A stretch of DNA of 64,000 nt. Source: Bacillota bacterium (GTDB lineage: Bacteria; Bacillota; Clostridia; Peptostreptococcales; Anaerovoracaceae). The stretch covers positions 62,001-126,000 of the forward strand of contig JAHZHL010000033.1 of NCBI GenBank assembly GCA_019420305.1. Direction: 5' to 3'. The notes under the pieces are model-generated. The model made no database searches. It saw only the letters and a program-made list of their open reading frames with translations, and was not told the DNA's origin. The first letter of the stretch is position 1. The number at the start of each line of letters is the position of its first letter. The translations under genes were made by a program, and so were the position numbers. Positions 60,206-64,000 of this stretch are shown here, in pieces.

Positions 60206-61441
60206 CTATCTTCCTGACCGCCCGAACAGGCGCTCTTCCATAATTCCTTTCCGTATAATGACGATCCACAAAAGCAGCGCCGCAGCCATACATCCGATAC
60301 AGATCACTGCAAGCGCCGTTATGTAACTGTTCCAGTTCAGAGTCGCGAGAGATGCCCCCACAGTACCGACGATATTCAGGATAAAATTGATCATTGCGCT
60401 GGCAGCGCCCGCGACATGAGAATACTGCTCCAGCAGAACTACCATTCCCAATGCCCGGATCATTCCTTCCGCAATAATGAACGGAAGGGTGGACAGCAAA
60501 AACAAGACCGGGGCTCTGCCTCCCATCGCAATCAGCATCACGCCTGACAGTAATATCAGCCCCAGGCAGACTTCACAGGCCCGTCCCGTGGACGAGTGTC
60601 TGGTGATTACCATGTATAAAAAGGGCGATATGCAGGAAACCCCGGCTCCCAGCGCATAAAAGATGCCATACTGCATATTGGATATTCCAAAATCCGTAAT
60701 ATAAATATAGGAACAAACCGAAATATATGCCCACATGGGAATCGTCAGCACTGCCATCACGCCCGCAAACAGGGCAAACGGCTTATCTCCGGCTGTATGT
60801 AAGGTATCACTGACTGCTTTCAGCGCGCTGTCCGAGATCCGTTTCCCCTCCGGCCAGGTTTCCCTGGCAAATAAGATCAGCGCCGCCGGCACAACAGAAA
60901 CAACCGCGATAAACACAAAGAGCCACCTCCAGCTGAGCCAGGTAATGATGACAGATCCGACAGACGGAGCTAAAATGGGGCCGATAATGGCGGCTGACTG
61001 CAGTACCGTCATCACATTCTTGAAGGTTCTGCCTGAAAATGTATCTTTGATCATCGCCGTGGTCACAGTCAGAATAATTCCGTTTCCCAGACTCGCGAGC
61101 CCTCTCACCACAATTAAAAAGTCAACACTTCCCGCAAACGTACAGAGAAAAGTAAACAAAAGGCTCAAGCCCACGCCTGACGCAAACACCGGCTTTCTTC
61201 CGTATTTATCACTCATCGGGCCTCCGATAAGCGTACCTATTGCCGTCGCGATAATTCCCGCCGTTAATGTCAGGTTGAGATAGGTTGCCGACACCTTAAA
61301 TTCTTCCTTTAAGATTGGCAGGGCCGGCAGATAGATGTCCAGCGCCATCCATACCACTGCAGTCAATACCATGATAGAACCGGCGAACACGTTTATCCCC
61401 AGCTTCGGCTGATCCATAATAACGTCCTTTGCTTTTTTCAT
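60206..61441 (-). CDS. Bcr/CflA-type multidrug efflux MFS transporter, second copy
   Basis: A 411-residue 12-helix major facilitator, paralogous to the one at 39549: WMALDIYLPALPILKEE near the start and motif A GGPMSDKYGRKPVFASG near 72. Predicted drug:H+ antiporter. Unlike its paralogue it has no obvious terminator-like leader. It lies upstream of the two-component system at 61638, divergent from it, so the regulator could control it, though nothing in the sequence shows this. Confidence 0.9.
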   Translation of the reverse strand: MKKAKDVIMDQPKLGINVFAGSIMVLTAVVWMALDIYLPALPILKEEFKVSATYLNLTLTAGIIATAIGTLIGGPMSDKYGRKPVFASGVGLSLLFTFLCTFAGSVDFLIVVRGLASLGNGIILTVTTAMIKDTFSGRTFKNVMTVLQSAAIIGPILAPSVGSVIITWLSWRWLFVFIAVVSVVPAALILFARETWPEGKRISDSALKAVSDTLHTAGDKPFALFAGVMAVLTIPMWAYISVCSYIYITDFGISNMQYGIFYALGAGVSCISPFLYMVITRHSSTGRACEVCLGLILLSGVMLIAMGGRAPVLFLLSTLPFIIAEGMIRALGMVVLLEQYSHVAGAASAMINFILNIVGTVGASLATLNWNSYITALAVICIGCMAAALLLWIVIIRKGIMEERLFGRSGR

Positions 61442-61637
61442 GATTCACCTCTAGTGCCTGTTTTTTCTATATTGTTTGATTCATCGTTTCCTAGTATAAT
61501 CTGTATGGATACTGTACAGTCAAGGAGAAATTCAAAAGATCTGCTCTTTCTAATTAGATACTCGTTTTTCTTGTTTTTTAATTTCTCTTTAATTTGCGCT
61601 TGCTATAGTCTCAGTACAAAAGGAGAAAATGTATATT

Positions 61638-62312
61638 ATGCGACTATTAATTGCCGAAGATGAAAAAAATCTGAACAAAATCCTTGCCCAGCAACTGCGC
61701 GATAATGGTTATTCCGTAGACGCCTGTTTTGACGGTGAGGACGCTCTCGATCATATTCGTATGACCGATTACGACGGCGTAATTCTGGATATCATGATGC
61801 CCAAACTGGATGGCCTGGAGGTTCTGAAAAAAATGCGGGCGGATCGCATTGATATGCCGGTTTTGTTCCTCACAGCCAGAGACAGCGTCGCGGATCGGGT
61901 AGAGGGGCTGGATCTTGGAGCCGATGATTATCTGACAAAACCCTTTGCCTTTGAGGAGCTCCTCGCGCGGGTGCGGGTTTTAATCCGGAAAAAGTCCGGC
62001 AACAAGACCAACACCTATACGCTGGCCGATCTGACGCTGGATGCCCAGAGCCGGGAGGTAAAACGCGGGGATACCCCGATCTCGCTCTCTTCCAAAGAGT
62101 TCGCGATTCTGGAGTACATGATCATGAACAAAAACGTGGTTCTTTCCCGTGATAATCTGGAGCGTCATATCTGGAGCTACGACTATGAAGGCTCCTCCAA
62201 TATGATTGATGTCTATATCCGTTATCTTCGCAAAAAGATCGATGAAAAGTTTGAGCCAAAACTGATTCATACGGTTCGCGGCGTGGGATATGTGCTGAAG
62301 GAAGAAAAATGA
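61638..62312 (+). CDS. OmpR/PhoB-family response regulator
   Basis: A 224-residue two-component regulator: acidic pair EDE (near 7), phospho-acceptor Asp in YDGVILDIMMPKLDG (near 51), Lys in YLTKPF (near 101), and a C-terminal winged helix ending SNMIDVYIRYLRKKIDEKFE. I chose the ATG at 61638 because relatives begin MRLLIAEDE; an ATG three codons upstream (61629) sits only 3 bases from the AGGAG site. It overlaps the kinase gene by 4 bases. Confidence 0.93.
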   Translation: MRLLIAEDEKNLNKILAQQLRDNGYSVDACFDGEDALDHIRMTDYDGVILDIMMPKLDGLEVLKKMRADRIDMPVLFLTARDSVADRVEGLDLGADDYLTKPFAFEELLARVRVLIRKKSGNKTNTYTLADLTLDAQSREVKRGDTPISLSSKEFAILEYMIMNKNVVLSRDNLERHIWSYDYEGSSNMIDVYIRYLRKKIDEKFEPKLIHTVRGVGYVLKEEK

Positions 62313-63685
62313 AAAAGCTTTCCATCAAAACCCGGGTGACAATCTGGTATGCCTTCTTCCTGGTTCTCCTGGTATCTCTGATTTTTATCTCGCTGTTTTA
62401 TACCAGTGACCGGCTGATCCAGGAGAATATCAAGGGAGATCTGACCGCCGCGGTGGATGACAGCATCCAGGATGTAAAGATTGAAAACGGATCTCTGGAA
62501 ATTGACGACGATCTGCTGAGCTATCGGGACGGGATCTACGTCCTCGTTTACCGCGAGAACAACTTTATCGTCACCGGTTCTCTGCCTGCCGGGATCACTG
62601 AGGAAATACCCTTTATTTCCGATCAGGTGCGGATCGTGGAGAACAACGAGAGGGAGTATTATGTATACGATCATCTGATCAGCGATGACACCTTCGCGGA
62701 TGTGTGGATCCGGGGAATTACCTCCGCCGATCTGGCTGATTCCGATCCGGCAGTCGCCCTCATGCTGAAGTTTTTCTTTATCTCCCTGCCGCTGCTGATC
62801 CTCGTCGCCGCGGTAGGAGGCTACTATATCACCAAACAAGCCTTTCGCCCGGTTTCGCAGATTACGGAAACCGCCGTCCATATCCAGGAAAGCAGCGATC
62901 TGTCTCAGCGGATTCATCTTGAAACAGGAGGACAGACCAAAGATGAGATCTATCATCTGGCGGCAACCTTCGACCGCATGCTGGATCGCCTGGAAAACTC
63001 CTTTGAGGCGGAAAAGCAGTTTTCAAACGATGCATCCCATGAGCTGCGCACGCCGATCGCGGTAATCATGGCTCAGTGTGAGTATTCCCTGAAAAAGGAT
63101 ACGTCTCCGAAGGAGATCCATTCCTCTCTGAGTGTCATTTTGGATCAGTCAAGAAAAATGTCCACTCTGATCAATCAGCTTCTGACCCTGGCCCGGGCGG
63201 ATAGAGGAACGGCAAAACTGGATTTTGAACGGATCAATGTCAGCGACATCACCTGCATGGTGGCTCTGGAACAGGAGGCCCTGGCAGAAAAGCGCGGGAT
63301 CACAATTCATCAGGAAATCACACCGGATCTTTACGCCGATGTAGATGAGACCCTCTTTATGCGGCTCTGGATCAATCTGATTTCTAACAGCATCAAATAT
63401 GGCAAAGATGGCGGCTCTATCCGGGTAGTGCTCCGCGCTTCCGAAAGCCGGATTATCGGCCAGGTGATTGATGACGGCATTGGCATTTCCCCGGAAGCCC
63501 TTCCGAAAATCTGGGATCGCTTTTATCAGGTGAACCCTTCCCGGAGTGACGGAAGCAGTTCCGGACTGGGGCTTTCCATGGTAAAATGGATTATTTCCGC
63601 GCATAATGGAGACATTACCGCGGACAGCGTTCCAGGCGCAGGCAGTCGATTTACATTTTCAATTCCCAAAGACGCAAATGTGTAA
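62309..63685 (+). CDS. Sensor histidine kinase (two membrane helices, HAMP)
   Basis: A 458-residue kinase with membrane helices at about 12-34 and 151-172 around an extracellular sensor of some 115 residues, a HAMP domain (about 173-230), HisKA with NDASHELRTPIAVIMAQ (His near 245), and an HATPase with N-box LWINLISNSIKYG and G-box SGLGLSMVKWI. The pair is followed by a PepSY-domain protein, a common arrangement in which the kinase senses envelope stress or a peptide and the PepSY protein modulates it. Confidence 0.93.
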   Translation: MKKLSIKTRVTIWYAFFLVLLVSLIFISLFYTSDRLIQENIKGDLTAAVDDSIQDVKIENGSLEIDDDLLSYRDGIYVLVYRENNFIVTGSLPAGITEEIPFISDQVRIVENNEREYYVYDHLISDDTFADVWIRGITSADLADSDPAVALMLKFFFISLPLLILVAAVGGYYITKQAFRPVSQITETAVHIQESSDLSQRIHLETGGQTKDEIYHLAATFDRMLDRLENSFEAEKQFSNDASHELRTPIAVIMAQCEYSLKKDTSPKEIHSSLSVILDQSRKMSTLINQLLTLARADRGTAKLDFERINVSDITCMVALEQEALAEKRGITIHQEITPDLYADVDETLFMRLWINLISNSIKYGKDGGSIRVVLRASESRIIGQVIDDGIGISPEALPKIWDRFYQVNPSRSDGSSSGLGLSMVKWIISAHNGDITADSVPGAGSRFTFSIPKDANV

Positions 63686-63701
63686 AAGGAGAGAATTAGC
63701 T

Positions 63702-64000
63702 ATGAAAGAGAAAGTATTAAAAAATAAGACAATCTTTATTGTCGCCGCGGCCATTGTTCTCGCCGCGATCGGATTCGCGGCCGGCATGATGGTCCGTTCC
63801 GTTACAGCAGATGATCGCGGCTCCTACATTGACGCGGAGCAGGCAAAATCCATCGCGTTGGAAAGCGTCGGCGTATCTTCCTCCAAAGCGACCTTTACAA
63901 AGGTACAGCTGGATGAAACGGATCGCCCCGCGATCTATGATATTGATTTTTATACATCGGCGAATGCCTATGACTTTGAAATCAACGCGGTAAGCGGGGA
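63702..64000 (+). CDS. PepSY-domain exported protein, 5' part
   Basis: The gene runs off the right edge; 99 codons are present. After a basic start (MKEKVLKNK) comes one membrane or signal segment (about residues 10-30, rich in Ala and Ile), then a PepSY domain: YIDAEQAKSIALESVGV and YDIDFYTSANAYDFEINAVSG. PepSY modules inhibit peptidases or sense peptides outside the membrane. It starts 16 bases after the kinase stop behind AAAGGAGAG, so it belongs to the same operon. Confidence 0.85.
   Translation, partial: MKEKVLKNKTIFIVAAAIVLAAIGFAAGMMVRSVTADDRGSYIDAEQAKSIALESVGVSSSKATFTKVQLDETDRPAIYDIDFYTSANAYDFEINAVSG

Overview
The window reads as chromosomal DNA of a Gram-positive, endospore-forming anaerobe of the Clostridia (Lachnospiraceae/Eubacteriales-like; species not determinable from sequence alone). 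Support: spore genes yabP and yabQ beside divIC, c-di-AMP synthase cdaA with cdaR and glmM, ribonuclease M5, RecD2 without RecBC, YhaM, an LTA-synthase-type enzyme, strong AGGAGG ribosome sites, TTGACA/TATAAT-type promoters, and an L-box lysine riboswitch. No rRNA, tRNA, CRISPR array, intact transposase or prophage gene was seen.

Layout. 1-8.2 kb (minus): cdaA-cdaR-glmM-glmS (cell-wall precursor and c-di-AMP), hpf with a raiA-type structured RNA upstream, then yhaM-recD2-comF. 8.3-11.2 kb: divergent metal-efflux cluster (ArsR regulator; separate 72-residue HMA protein; P1B ATPase) with three copies of one candidate operator. 11.5-15.7 kb: convergent glutamine-dependent NAD synthetase and ornithine decarboxylase. 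15.8-25.3 kb (minus): two-component system, radical SAM protein, PgeF, Cof-type phosphatase, AlsS-type acetolactate synthase, and a large superfamily 1 helicase with a nuclease-like tail. 25.4-26.8 kb (plus): two unknown exported or membrane proteins. 27.2-30.6 kb (minus): thiS-thiF-thiG-thiH-TenI behind a promoter and a structured leader ending in a terminator. 30.7-34.1 kb: SDR oxidoreductase, LysR and an unusual MerR regulator. 34.4-39.4 kb (plus): CoA transferase, two membrane proteins, M42 peptidase and two half-size chromate-type transporters, preceded by a 19-bp-spacer promoter typical of MerR activation. 39.5-45.8 kb (minus): drug-efflux MFS with an attenuator-like leader, a C39-like protein, a DUF4405-like membrane protein, three flavodoxin-like lipoproteins (one degenerate), an aldo/keto reductase and a LysR remnant. 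45.8-51.9 kb (minus): lysA-aspartokinase-dapF-dapA-dapB-dapH behind a lysine riboswitch. 52.4-64 kb: M20 amidohydrolase, YbaK, GNAT, GH25 lysozyme, yabP-yabQ-divIC-rnmV-rsmA, LTA synthase, second MFS pump, and an OmpR-type two-component system with a truncated PepSY gene.

The least explained features are a pair of nested inverted-repeat elements (26779-26947 and, in the opposite orientation, 52156-52332) sharing the layout TTGTATCC-N23-GGATACAA twice each; an aspartokinase whose first catalytic motif is degenerate; the MerR regulator with a zinc ribbon and methyltransferase-like domain; and leader RNAs in front of thiS and of the MFS pump.
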